Part shown: one piece after another, positions 1 to 7,606 of the stretch
Layout: every line of letters starts with the position of its first letter
How positions within the stretch are numbered: position 1 is the first letter of the stretch
NCBI GenBank assembly: GCA_007124075.1
Contig: SLFV01000039.1
Location: 1-21,077, forward strand
Direction: 5' to 3'
Length of the DNA stretch: 21,077 nucleotides
From: Roseimaritima sp.
Lineage (GTDB): Bacteria; Planctomycetota; Planctomycetia; Pirellulales; Pirellulaceae
The notes under the pieces: generated by a model
Databases searched by the model: none
Told to the model about the DNA's origin: nothing
The model's input: the letters and a program-made list of their open reading frames with translations, nothing else
Position numbers and translations under genes: made by a program

Positions 1-1292
1 AGGGCAACGGGCTGGTCATGGTGCTGTTCGTAACGGGGCTGGTGATTCTAGTTCTCGGTACCTTAGGCTCCTTGCTTGGAGGATTGATCAAGGCTGCTGT
101 ATCTCGCCAGCGTGAATACCTGGCTGATGCTTCAGCCGTGCAATTTACGCGTAATCCGGCGGGGCTGGCAAACGCGTTGAAACAAATCGGTACGCACGTC
201 AGTTCGGGACGGTTGAACCATCCCAATGCTGGGATCGCCAGCCATATGTTCTTTGCGCAAGGAGTTTTCGAGGGCTTTTCGGGCCTGATGGCGACGCATC
301 CGCCACTGGCAAAGCGAATCTTAGCAATCGATCCGCAATGGGATGGGCGCTTTCCTGATGCTGGCGGTCGGCCCGCTAGGGATAGGCCGGTTGCAGCGGC
401 GACGTCCTGGGCTGCGGCGGGGCAGATGCCATCAGCCGTCGCGGCTCAACTGCAACATGCCTCCTTCGCCGCTGCGCACGACGCATACCAACATGCTGGT
501 AAGCCATTAGATTACCATCGTCGCCACGCTGACCGCTTGCTGCGAACCATGCAACCGGTGTTGATTCAACACGCGCATGAAGCATTTGGCGCTCGCTCGG
601 TCGTCTCCGCATTGCTGTTGTCACGCGATGAAGCAGTGCGGAAAGAGCAATTGCGACAGTTGGAAGAACGTTTGGGGAAGGCGACCGCAAAACTAACCGT
701 TCAGTTGGCCGAACAAACAGATCAACTGGCTGAAGGTTTGCGTCTGCCTCTGGTTGACTTGACCCTGCCTGCGTTGAAAGAGATGTCCGCCCCGCAATAC
801 CAGCAGTTTCGGCAGGCCTTTGAGCAACTGGTATGGGCTGATCAACGGCTCTCCATTTTCGAATGGACGTTGTTCCAGATCATTCGTCGCCACCTGCGTC
901 CCTTCTACGAGCCAATCTCACGGCGGCCCATTCGCTACTATGGCTTGCAGCGACTGCACCAACCGATCGCAGTGTTGCTGGGAACCTTAGCGGCGGTCGG
1001 CAACCGGGAACCTGAGCAGCGCCGACATGCATTTCAATTGGCGGTTGCCCAGCTTGGCCTGGCAATTCCTTGGTCGCCCGAGTACCGCCACACTTTGAAG
1101 GAGCTTGATGCGTCGGTGAACAAACTTGTTCAGTGCAGCCAACGTTTGCGAGGCAAGGTCATCGAGGCTTGCGCAGCGTGCGTTTGCGCCGACGGGATTG
1201 TGACGACCTGGGAGGCGGAATTGCTGCGTGGGATTGCCGATCTTTTCGAGTGTCCGATTCCGCCGCTAATCGAAGCCACTGTCCAGGCGTAG
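1..1292 (+). CDS. M48-family zinc metalloprotease with TerB-like C-terminal region (5' partial)
   Basis: The reading frame is open from the first complete codon at position 3, so the gene starts upstream of the window and the HExxH zinc motif is not visible. What remains begins with a hydrophobic segment (MVLFVTGLVILVLG), followed by SRQREYLADASAVQFTRNP. This is the M48/HtpX signature in which the Glu of REYLADA is the third zinc ligand, and THPPLAKRI is the usual end of the catalytic domain. About 300 further residues follow. The last 75 or so (GKVIEACAACVCADGIVTTWEAELLR) resemble the TerB-like helical fold with its acidic ADG motif. The family comprises membrane-anchored proteases with a cytoplasmic catalytic domain thought to act in membrane-protein quality control. 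The role of the C-terminal extension is unknown. The M48 assignment is firm; the TerB-like assignment is by eye. Confidence 0.87.
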   Translation, partial: GNGLVMVLFVTGLVILVLGTLGSLLGGLIKAAVSRQREYLADASAVQFTRNPAGLANALKQIGTHVSSGRLNHPNAGIASHMFFAQGVFEGFSGLMATHPPLAKRILAIDPQWDGRFPDAGGRPARDRPVAAATSWAAAGQMPSAVAAQLQHASFAAAHDAYQHAGKPLDYHRRHADRLLRTMQPVLIQHAHEAFGARSVVSALLLSRDEAVRKEQLRQLEERLGKATAKLTVQLAEQTDQLAEGLRLPLVDLTLPALKEMSAPQYQQFRQAFEQLVWADQRLSIFEWTLFQIIRRHLRPFYEPISRRPIRYYGLQRLHQPIAVLLGTLAAVGNREPEQRRHAFQLAVAQLGLAIPWSPEYRHTLKELDASVNKLVQCSQRLRGKVIEACAACVCADGIVTTWEAELLRGIADLFECPIPPLIEATVQA

Positions 1293-1583
1293 ACCAGCGT
1301 TCGGTCACACCTAGCCAAAATAACCAAGGACTCTTTCGGAATAAGTTGCTCGCCTCAGAACGATCGTTGGGGCGTCATTTGTGCTGCCAGGCCTGCAGAA
1401 ATTTCTAGTCAGGACTTCCGTTCCACGGGCGCTTCCGCATCTTTTTTTCATAAAGACAGTTGTCAGGTTTCCTACACTTCGGACGAACTGGATGAGTTGT
1501 CGCAGTTCGCTGAGGAACGGAGCGTTATAAGGAACTCTCTCGTCCCGCAGTTTGAAAAAATCCTTGAAGTAGGAATTGGGAGA

Positions 1584-2090
1584 ATGAAGATGTTTGCACG
1601 TATTGCAGTAGCGGCTTTGTTGCTGACCGGCACGTTTGTAACCAACGTCAAGGCCGAAGAAACCGCAAAGCCAAAGACGATCGCCGAGACCGCAATTGCC
1701 GCGGGGCAGTTCAACACACTGGTCGCTGCGGTGAAGGCCGCAGGCTTGGTGGAAGCGTTGTCGGGAGAGACTCCGCTGACAGTCTTTGCGCCCACTGACG
1801 CTGCCTTCGGCAAGTTGCCCAAGGGTACCGTGGAAAGCTTGTTGAAACCAGAAGCTCTCGAACAGTTGCAAGCTATCCTGAAGTACCACGTGGTAGCCGG
1901 GAAAATGCCTGCCGAGAAGGTGTTGCAACAGGATGAGTTGAAGACCCTGCAAGGCCAGGCATTGACGATCAATATGGTTGATGGGGCAGCCATGGTCAAC
2001 GGAGCCAAGATTGTGAAGACCGACATTATGTGCAGCAATGGCGTGATTCACGTCATCGACGCCGTGGTTCTGCCACCTGCGGCGGAATAG
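1584..2090 (+). CDS. Secreted fasciclin (FAS1) domain protein
   Basis: A 168-residue protein made of a signal peptide ([18 protein letters not shown], likely cleaved after VKA at residue 24) and one FAS1 domain. The domain shows the H1 motif [15 protein letters not shown] (residues 65-79), the central KYHVV (100-104) and the H2 motif [13 protein letters not shown] (152-164). The frame extends upstream to an ATG at 1497, but the start at 1584 is preferred because it places the signal peptide at the N-terminus and has GGGAGA just upstream. FAS1 domains mediate adhesion or extracellular matrix contacts; small one-domain bacterial forms are periplasmic or secreted and mostly uncharacterised. The gene stands alone between 290 bp of upstream spacer and a strong terminator. 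One Cys (C150) remains in the mature protein. Confidence 0.92.
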   Translation: MKMFARIAVAALLLTGTFVTNVKAEETAKPKTIAETAIAAGQFNTLVAAVKAAGLVEALSGETPLTVFAPTDAAFGKLPKGTVESLLKPEALEQLQAILKYHVVAGKMPAEKVLQQDELKTLQGQALTINMVDGAAMVNGAKIVKTDIMCSNGVIHVIDAVVLPPAAE

Positions 2091-2130
2091 TTGATGGCCG
2101 GTGGAACAGGCTTCTCGTGCCCGTCTGCGA

Positions 2131-2169
2131 CCTTGCACATTTCGTTGTGGAAATGTGCAAGGTTTTTTT
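2131..2169 (+). terminator. Intrinsic terminator of the fasciclin gene
   Basis: CCTTGCACATTTC (2131-2143) and GAAATGTGCAAGG (2150-2162) form a perfect 13-bp stem closed by a 6-nt loop (GTTGTG), followed directly by seven T residues (2163-2169). It lies 40 bp after the fasciclin stop codon. This is a textbook Rho-independent terminator on the plus strand. Confidence 0.93.
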
Positions 2170-2336
2170 GTGACCTTTTCGTGGCAAGGCGGGGACCGCC
2201 CCGGTGCGAGGTTTCTGGAGCAATGCCTGCAAAATCTGTTGCACACAGTTCCCCCAGAGGAACTTTTTTGTTCGCTTTATCGAAAGTCCACTCCGGTTGA
2301 TAATTTAGTGTAAACTGCCATTCAGAAGGGTTCGGG

Positions 2337-2428
2337 AATAACTTCGCCATTAATTTTTCCCCCCGGCCGCGAAGCGAGCAGCGGGGGAGGCGCGTAGCAG
2401 AGCGAGTCAGGAAAAGTCCGGAGTTATT
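2337..2428 (+). other. Structured intergenic element before the Tat oxidoreductase gene
   Basis: In the roughly 310-bp spacer between the fasciclin terminator and the oxidoreductase, AATAACTTCG (2337-2346) pairs with CGGAGTTATT (2419-2428), giving ten base pairs including one G-T. Nested inside, TTTTCC (2355-2360) pairs with GGAAAA (2410-2415), and a GC-rich arm CCCCCG/CGGGGG forms between about 2360 and 2387. The centre has the related strings GCGAAGCGAGCAG and GCGTAGCAGAGCGAG. It could be a folded 5' leader of the downstream gene, a dispersed palindromic repeat, or a relic of a miniature mobile element. No known riboswitch consensus was recognised. The rest of the spacer (2170-2336 and 2429-2480) shows no gene. 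Confidence 0.45.
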
Positions 2429-2480
2429 TACGAGCAGTTACTCAGGGTTATTCGGGCTTCCGTTCTGGGGATTTGTTGTC

Positions 2481-3821
2481 ATGAGAAGTGCGCATCATGT
2501 TGGTCGTCGAGATTTTTTGAAGCGGGCCAGTCTAGGGGTTGCTGCGGTTGCCTCGGTACCTGGCATGGTCCGAGCCACCTCACCAGTTCCGCAGCTTCAG
2601 GTTGCTTGCGTAGGTGTTGACGGCATGGGCTGGAGCGACCTTTCGCGAGTCGGCAGTCACCCGGCAGTAAAGTTTGTGGGTTTTTGCGATATCGACAGTC
2701 AGCGGTTCGCCAAAGCGGATGATGCTTTCCCAGGTGTCCGGCACTTTGCCGACTACCGAGAGATGTTGTCCGATTTAGGGCAACGGATCGATGCGGTGAT
2801 CGTATCGACGCCCGATCACATGCATGCACCAGTCGCGATGGAGGCGATGCGGATGGGCAAACATATCTATTGCCAAAAACCACTAACGCATACGGTTTGG
2901 GAGTCTAGGCAGATGCGTCTTTTGGCACAGCAACAAGATCTAACCACGCAGATGGGGAATCAAATTCATTCCGCGAAGGAATATCGAAGTGCGGTGCAAC
3001 TGATTCAGAAAGGGGTGATCGGAAAGGTCCAGGAAGTCCACTCTTGGGTTCGAGTGCAGGGCCGGCAATATTGTCAACGGACCGATCGTCCGCCTGCTGC
3101 TGAAGTGCCTGCTAATGTGAATTGGGATCTCTGGTTGGGAGCGGCTCCCAAGCGGCCTTTTGCGGCGGACGTGTACCATCCGTTCAAATGGCGTGATTGG
3201 CAGGACTTTGGTTCTGGCGCGCTGGGCGATTTTGGGTGCCATCTGTTGGACCCGGTGTTCGGGGCGTTGGGGATCCGGCAGCCAAGCGGGGTCATCGCCG
3301 AACACGCCGGCACCAATGACGAGGTCTGGCCTGGACCGCAAACCGTCACTTTTACCTTTCCCGGTACCAAGTATACCGCTGGCGATGAAATCAAACTGGT
3401 GTGGCGCGACGGCGGATTGCGACCTCCCCTGGATTTGGCGCAAATGCCAGCGGGAACCGAATTTCCTCCCTCCGGTTCGCTGTTGATCGGCCAGCTGGGG
3501 ACAATGGTGCTACCACACGTCGGCATGCCCCGCCTGTACCCCGGCGAACGGTTTGCGGCTTTGCAGTATCCCGAAGTTGAAGCACGCAATCATTGGCACG
3601 ATTGGGTAGATGCGATCATCCAGGGGAAGAAAACAACAGCCGGTTTCGAATACGCGGGACCACTCTCGGAGACCGTTCAACTGGGCAATATCGCTGCGCG
3701 TCTGCCCGGAAAAAAATTGCAGTGGGATGACGAGCGATTCGCGTTTGTTAACCAAACCCAAGCCGACAAACTGCTAAGCAAGGTTTATCGTGACGGCTTT
3801 GGGGTTGAGCCTGTTGTTTAG
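2481..3821 (+). CDS. Gfo/Idh/MocA-family oxidoreductase with Tat signal
   Basis: A 446-residue predicted NAD(P)-dependent oxidoreductase exported by the twin-arginine route. The N-terminus carries GRRDFLKRASLG followed by a hydrophobic stretch ending at about residue 32. The Rossmann fold starts at QVACVGVDGMG (residues 40-50), with the acidic end of strand 2 at CDID (69-72). VIVSTPDHMHA (107-116) and CQKPLTH (131-137) are family hallmarks, with K133 in the place of the usual catalytic EKP lysine. The C-terminal half contains the GFO_IDH_MocA_C-type sheet with GALGDFGCHLLD. Planctomycetes encode many paralogues of this group, generally tied to sugar or polysaccharide breakdown; the substrate cannot be read here. 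The ATG at 2481 has GGGG 10 nt upstream. The gene is convergent with the next one, 26 bp apart. Confidence 0.93.
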   Translation: MRSAHHVGRRDFLKRASLGVAAVASVPGMVRATSPVPQLQVACVGVDGMGWSDLSRVGSHPAVKFVGFCDIDSQRFAKADDAFPGVRHFADYREMLSDLGQRIDAVIVSTPDHMHAPVAMEAMRMGKHIYCQKPLTHTVWESRQMRLLAQQQDLTTQMGNQIHSAKEYRSAVQLIQKGVIGKVQEVHSWVRVQGRQYCQRTDRPPAAEVPANVNWDLWLGAAPKRPFAADVYHPFKWRDWQDFGSGALGDFGCHLLDPVFGALGIRQPSGVIAEHAGTNDEVWPGPQTVTFTFPGTKYTAGDEIKLVWRDGGLRPPLDLAQMPAGTEFPPSGSLLIGQLGTMVLPHVGMPRLYPGERFAALQYPEVEARNHWHDWVDAIIQGKKTTAGFEYAGPLSETVQLGNIAARLPGKKLQWDDERFAFVNQTQADKLLSKVYRDGFGVEPVV

Positions 3822-3847
3822 GCGGGTGACAGAAAAGGTTTGCGGAG

Positions 3848-4399
3848 TCATACCCCGCTCACCTCTGCTGCTTTGTATAGGGTGTTTGCCTGTCGCAATC
3901 CCAGTCGACGGTAAAGTCTTACTGCACCGTTATTATCGGTGGTGACTTCTAAGTGCATTCTGGACAAACCGGCGCGCCGGAAGCCTTCGGCTGCTTCGGC
4001 TAACAAAATCGCACCCAGTCCGCGACCACGATGTTCTGGATGGACGCCTAGATTCTGAACCGCCCCCCAGCCCTCCAGTCGCAATCCCTGAATGGTCGCG
4101 ATTGGAAGCCGTTTTCCCTGCGCCTGATATCGAATCAACCAAGTCGCCTCCGGTACGAAGGACCGACGTTTCGTGATTTCGCGCATCAGGTGTAGACAAC
4201 CATCGTGTCGTCCAAGGCATGGGAAAACATTGGCATCCATTTCATTCTGGAAACTGCTGAATTTTGCTGTAGCGTGATCCCTGCACAATCCATCTGACCA
4301 CGGTTCCAGTGCATAACCTACCGGCAGTGGTGGAGTCGGGAGAGGCAAGTCACTGAAATCCAGCTCCATGCGGTACCGCTTGAAGTACACCAGTCCCAT
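3848..4399 (-). CDS. GNAT-family N-acetyltransferase
   Basis: A 183-residue protein with one GNAT fold. Motif A, the acetyl-CoA pyrophosphate loop, is GVHPEHRGRGLGAILL (residues 118-133), matching the R/Q-x-x-G-x-G/A pattern, and motif B is NNGAVRLYRRLGL (156-168). The preceding strand VQNLGVHP fits the standard beta-4. The N-terminal half (FSSFQNEMDANVFPCLG, LMREITKRRSF) is variable and should set the acceptor, which is not identifiable. On the minus strand, AAGG lies 9 nt before the ATG at 4399; an in-frame Met at residue 11 is a less likely alternative start. The gene appears monocistronic. A 7-bp inverted repeat (4462-4497) lies about 60 bp upstream. Confidence 0.9.
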   Translation of the reverse strand: MGLVYFKRYRMELDFSDLPLPTPPLPVGYALEPWSDGLCRDHATAKFSSFQNEMDANVFPCLGRHDGCLHLMREITKRRSFVPEATWLIRYQAQGKRLPIATIQGLRLEGWGAVQNLGVHPEHRGRGLGAILLAEAAEGFRRAGLSRMHLEVTTDNNGAVRLYRRLGLRQANTLYKAAEVSGV

Positions 4400-4461
4400 C
4401 GAAGAACCTTGCTAATGCGTGCGGCTTATGATCACAGGCGAAAGCGTTTCTAAGCCTAACT

Positions 4462-4497
4462 GTCCGCCCTTGGAGGTTTTTTGCTGCAGCGGCGGAC
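4462..4497. repeat. Inverted repeat between the GNAT and metal-transport genes
   Basis: GTCCGCC (4462-4468) and GGCGGAC (4491-4497) are exact inverted repeats separated by 22 nt containing a T6 run. It lies in the 360-bp divergent spacer, upstream of the acetyltransferase on the minus strand. It could be a leader hairpin or a regulator site. Apart from this and the dyad at 4669-4690, no further structure was recognised in 4400-4762. Confidence 0.35.
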
Positions 4498-4668
4498 GAC
4501 AGTTTCCTCCATTTCCGTCCCGAAACTCCTAAGCAATTCGCCAGATTGGTCCGTTGAAGTATAGCACGCAACTGAAAGATGGCCTGCTAGCTTCGGCTAA
4601 AAAACTCTGGCTGCTAAACTGCAGGCCCTGGCCCTGGTCATAACCGCAACTAGACTCTATAGTTGACT

Positions 4669-4690
4669 AAACTTAGCGTTGGCTAACTTT
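4669..4690. promoter_or_regulatory. Candidate metalloregulator operator (DtxR/IdeR-like dyad)
   Basis: TTAGC (4673-4677) and GCTAA (4682-4686) form a perfect dyad around GTTG, and the flanks AAA (4669-4671) and TTT (4688-4690) continue the symmetry with one mismatched pair. The right half GGCTAAC is identical to the half-site of the mycobacterial IdeR/DtxR box (TTAGGTTAGGCTAACCTAA). A -35-like TTGACT (4663-4668) overlaps its left edge. The position just ahead of a TroA-type metal transport operon suggests repression by a metal-sensing regulator such as MntR/DtxR. No regulator gene is in the window, so the identity is inferred. Confidence 0.5.
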
Positions 4691-4762
4691 GGCCGTCCAG
4701 TCAAACGCTCCGGCCTCATGGAAAAAATGTATTTTGGCAGTATTGATTTGAGCAACGATTGT

Positions 4763-5782
4763 ATGCGTCGTGACACCGCTTTGTGGAATAGTCGGTTCGG
4801 CAACCTCCGATCAACAACGGTTCCTTTGATTTGTCTCTTGTTCGCCGTCTTGAGTGGCTGCAACACGGGCAGGCCTAATGGGGCTGGGCTGCCAAATCGG
4901 GTTCAGCCCCAAATCATCGCCACAACCAGCCTGGTAGGTGATATGGTACGGACGATCGTTGGTGATCGTTTGGAGGTCCGTGTTTTGATGCCTGCAGGAG
5001 TGGATCCTCACCTTTATCAGCCGACGCGTAGCGATGCGGTCGACCTGCTGTATTGTCCGCTGGTGGTATACAACGGACTGCAGCTGGAAGGTCAATTTGG
5101 CGAAGTGCTCCAGAAACGCAAGACCATCGGGCATCGCACCTTTGCGGTCTCTGATAGTCTGAGCAATCACTCGATCATCGCCAGTCAAGGAAATATCCCC
5201 GATCCTCACATTTGGATGGATGCTAGCTTATGGGCGATCTGCGCGATTGGGTTGGGGGAAGAATTAGCCGCTCATTTCCCCGACCATGCGGCGGCTTTCC
5301 GCCGCTCGGCTGCGGAATATGCGGAGGGACTTCGCAAGCTGGACGCGTGGGCTTACGATTCACTGCAGACCGTGGCTGCGGAGCAACGCGTATTGGTCAC
5401 CGCTCATGATGCGTTTCGGTACTTTGGACGTCGGTACGAGGTCGAAGTTTACGGTGTTCAAGGAATGTCGACGGCCAGCGAAGCGGGAATCGCGGACGTC
5501 AACCAGTTAGTCCAAATGGTTCACCTCCGTAGTGTTCCGGCTGTTTTTTTCGAAACCAGCGTGTCTAAACGGCAGGTGCAGGCAATCGTCGATGGCGTTC
5601 AGGCGTACGGCAAATCGATTTCGGCAGATCATACGCTGTACAGCGACAGTTTGGGGCCCGCCGGATCGGGTGCAGAGACCTACCATGGAATGATGCGATC
5701 CAATGTTGTTACGATCACGACAGCCTTGGGAGGGGCAGCCCTGTCAAATGAACTGGATAATCTCACTATGAATTTGAAATGA
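4763..5782 (+). CDS. Metal ABC transporter substrate-binding lipoprotein (TroA/MntC/ZnuA family)
   Basis: A cluster A-I metal-binding protein, here 339 residues. A hydrophobic signal (VPLICLLFAVLSG) ends in a lipobox LSGC, with the acylated Cys at residue 33. The four predicted metal ligands are H83 (GVDPHLYQP), H149 (IPDPHIWMD), H215 (VTAHDAF) and D295 (LYSDSLGP). The HHHD set and the phrase GVQGMSTASEAG match the TroA/MntC branch, suggesting Mn or Zn uptake rather than a strictly Zn-specific ZnuA; no His-rich loop is present. The frame is open back to a TTG at 4679, but that codon lies inside the operator-like dyad. ATGs at 4718, 4727 (with GGA upstream) and 4763 are possible; 4763 gives the most normal signal peptide. 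The stop overlaps the ATPase start by 4 bp (ATGA). Confidence 0.9.
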   Translation: MRRDTALWNSRFGNLRSTTVPLICLLFAVLSGCNTGRPNGAGLPNRVQPQIIATTSLVGDMVRTIVGDRLEVRVLMPAGVDPHLYQPTRSDAVDLLYCPLVVYNGLQLEGQFGEVLQKRKTIGHRTFAVSDSLSNHSIIASQGNIPDPHIWMDASLWAICAIGLGEELAAHFPDHAAAFRRSAAEYAEGLRKLDAWAYDSLQTVAAEQRVLVTAHDAFRYFGRRYEVEVYGVQGMSTASEAGIADVNQLVQMVHLRSVPAVFFETSVSKRQVQAIVDGVQAYGKSISADHTLYSDSLGPAGSGAETYHGMMRSNVVTITTALGGAALSNELDNLTMNLK

Positions 5783-6522
5783 CCATCCGCAACTCGCAGC
5801 AAGACGCGATGGAAGCCCAAGCGGTGACGGTCGCCTATCAGTCGACAATCGTGCTGCGCGACATTTCGTTTCGAACTCCCTCAGGAACGTTAACTGCGAT
5901 TATCGGTCCCAATGGTGCTGGGAAAAGCACGCTGCTGAAAGCGGCTTTGGGTCTGGTCAAGCTTGAATCAGGAAGTTTTCGCTTTTTTGGGGATCAGCGG
6001 AAGCCAGGCGGCGGGCAAGTCGCTTATATTCCGCAGCGTACAAGCGTTGACTGGGATTTTCCCATAACCGCGTTGGAAGTTGTCTGCATGGGGTTGTACG
6101 CACAAATTGGGTGGTTTCGTCCGGTGCAAAAATCGCACCGGAACGCTGCACGCGAAGCGTTGCAAAAAGTTGGCATTGAGCAGTTGGCCGACCGTCAGAT
6201 CAGTCAGCTATCGGGCGGTCAGCAGCAGCGAGTTTTTTTGGCCCGTGCCTTGGTGCAAAATGCGCGACTGTATCTCATGGACGAACCGCTCGCAGGGGTT
6301 GATGCGGCGACCGAACAGATGATGATGAACGCATTTAGGGAGTTGCGTGATCATGGTTGTGCGGCGATGGTGGTGCACCATGATTTGCAGACTGTGGAGA
6401 AGTATTTTGATCGCGTGCTGCTGCTGAATCAGACAGTGATTGCAGAAGGGCCCGCATCCGAGACCTTTGAACGCCAGAACCTACAGGCTGCATTCGGTGG
6501 ACAACTGATTGTGCTGAATTAA
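5779..6522 (+). CDS. Metal ABC transporter ATP-binding protein (MntB/SitB/TroB type)
   Basis: A complete 247-residue nucleotide-binding subunit. It has Walker A GPNGAGKST (residues 43-51), a Q-loop at YIPQ (83-86), the ABC signature LSGGQQQR (144-151), Walker B LYLMDEP (164-170) and switch His H201 (VVHHDL). The phrase VDWDFPITALEVVCMGLY (90-107), at the permease-contacting region, is typical of Mn/Zn/Fe importers of the SitB/MntB/YfeB group. The start overlaps the binding-protein stop by 4 bp, so translation is probably coupled. It would energise import from the cytoplasmic face, but the expected ABC-3 permease gene does not follow; a DMT-family transporter is encoded 25 bp downstream. Confidence 0.95.
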   Translation: MTIRNSQQDAMEAQAVTVAYQSTIVLRDISFRTPSGTLTAIIGPNGAGKSTLLKAALGLVKLESGSFRFFGDQRKPGGGQVAYIPQRTSVDWDFPITALEVVCMGLYAQIGWFRPVQKSHRNAAREALQKVGIEQLADRQISQLSGGQQQRVFLARALVQNARLYLMDEPLAGVDAATEQMMMNAFRELRDHGCAAMVVHHDLQTVEKYFDRVLLLNQTVIAEGPASETFERQNLQAAFGGQLIVLN

Positions 6523-6547
6523 AACCACTCAAAGGGGATAGTGCTGC

Positions 6548-7516
6548 TTGTCCTTCAAGGATACCGGTCGATCGCTGGAACTTGTATACGCCAGCCTGTG
6601 TGGTTTTTCGGCTGCAATTTTTTATACATGTTCCAATATTGCATTACGGCGATGCGTGGAAATTGATCCGTTTTTTGTAGCGGCAGTCAAAGCAATTCCG
6701 ACCGTCATTCTTCTCGGTCCGCTGCTGCTGTGGCTGTACTGCCGCCAGCAACCGTTGGTGTCCAACGTTCGTGTATTACCTCGCTTCCTGCTGATTGCCT
6801 TGATCGCACAAGTCATCGGGAACGTTGGCTTTCAGATCTCCTTGGGAAGCATTGGGTTAGCAGCGTCGGTGCCAATTACGTTGGGTGTCTTGCTGATTGG
6901 AGGCGCATTTCTGGGGCGATTCCTACTGGGGGAATCAATCCGAGGGGCGTCGCTGGTGGCCATTGGCCTGCTGCTTGCTGCGGTCATCGTCCTGTGTATG
7001 GGCAAGCCCACGGCTCCGCGAGAGTCCAGCCTGAGAGGTTTCCTGTTGTTCTGGGGTGGCGGCGGGGCTGCCGCAGCGGGGTTCGCCTATGCAATCTTCG
7101 GCTCCGTGATGCGGCAAACGATGCACAGAGGGGTCTCCCCATGGGTCGCGATGTTTCTCAGTGGTTCCGTCGGGACCTTCGCCTTATGGATCCTAGTGTT
7201 CTGTCGGCAGGAAACAACGATCATTTCGGCCGTCACCAGCACACAGTGGGCCATGATGACCATTGCTGGGCTGACGAATCTCTTAGCGTTCGTCTCGCTG
7301 GCCTACTGTCTCAAAGCCCTACCCGTCGTCGCGGTGAATTTAATCAATGGTTCTCAGGTAGCGATGGCAGCGATCGCTGGCGTGCTGCTGTTCGCCGAAC
7401 CGATCACTCCCGCGCTATTGGTAGGCGTTGGATTAACGATCACGGGGTTAGCCGTACTGATTCGTTCGCAATGGAGGGAACGAAAACTCCACACACGGCC
7501 TCCACTGAAGTGCTAG
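6548..7516 (+). CDS. EamA/DMT-superfamily transporter
   Basis: A 322-residue, very hydrophobic protein with about ten membrane segments arranged as two EamA repeats (roughly residues 12-150 and 165-310). Each repeat ends in a helix pair typical of the family, for example VNLINGSQVAMAAIAG with LLFAEPITPALLVGVGL. These transporters export or import small metabolites; the substrate is not readable. The start is a TTG at 6548: an in-frame stop lies at 6539, no ATG or GTG precedes the first helix, and AAAGGGG sits 11 nt upstream. It follows the ATPase gene by 25 bp and has no terminator in between, so it is probably the third gene of the metal-transport operon. It lacks the ABC-3 permease sequence features expected at this position. 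Confidence 0.88.
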   Translation: MSFKDTGRSLELVYASLCGFSAAIFYTCSNIALRRCVEIDPFFVAAVKAIPTVILLGPLLLWLYCRQQPLVSNVRVLPRFLLIALIAQVIGNVGFQISLGSIGLAASVPITLGVLLIGGAFLGRFLLGESIRGASLVAIGLLLAAVIVLCMGKPTAPRESSLRGFLLFWGGGGAAAAGFAYAIFGSVMRQTMHRGVSPWVAMFLSGSVGTFALWILVFCRQETTIISAVTSTQWAMMTIAGLTNLLAFVSLAYCLKALPVVAVNLINGSQVAMAAIAGVLLFAEPITPALLVGVGLTITGLAVLIRSQWRERKLHTRPPLKC

Positions 7517-7606
7517 AATAACGGCAATTACCATCGGGCGGTCCACCGACGAATCCGTAACCCTGGTTCCTCATCGCTGTTTTCTGCAACCGTCGCGCTA
7601 AGGTTC

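Noticed and set aside
1514..1553. ECF-sigma-like promoter (GGAAC boxes) upstream of the fasciclin gene
   Set aside because: GGAACG and GGAACT occur, but no -10-like element is correctly spaced from either, so the match is not convincing.
1311..2246. A 311-codon minus-strand open frame across the fasciclin gene
   Set aside because: It is antisense to a clear signal peptide plus FAS1 domain, its translation is rich in Cys, His and Arg with no domain, and it runs through the fasciclin terminator.
4679..4762. N-terminal extension of the metal-binding lipoprotein to the TTG at 4679
   Set aside because: The TTG lies within the operator-like dyad, and the extension would put over 60 residues before the lipobox, far longer than a normal lipoprotein signal peptide.
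6730..7521. A 263-codon plus-strand frame inside the EamA transporter gene
   Set aside because: Its translation is Arg- and Ser-rich with no motifs, while the overlapping frame gives a coherent ten-helix EamA protein.
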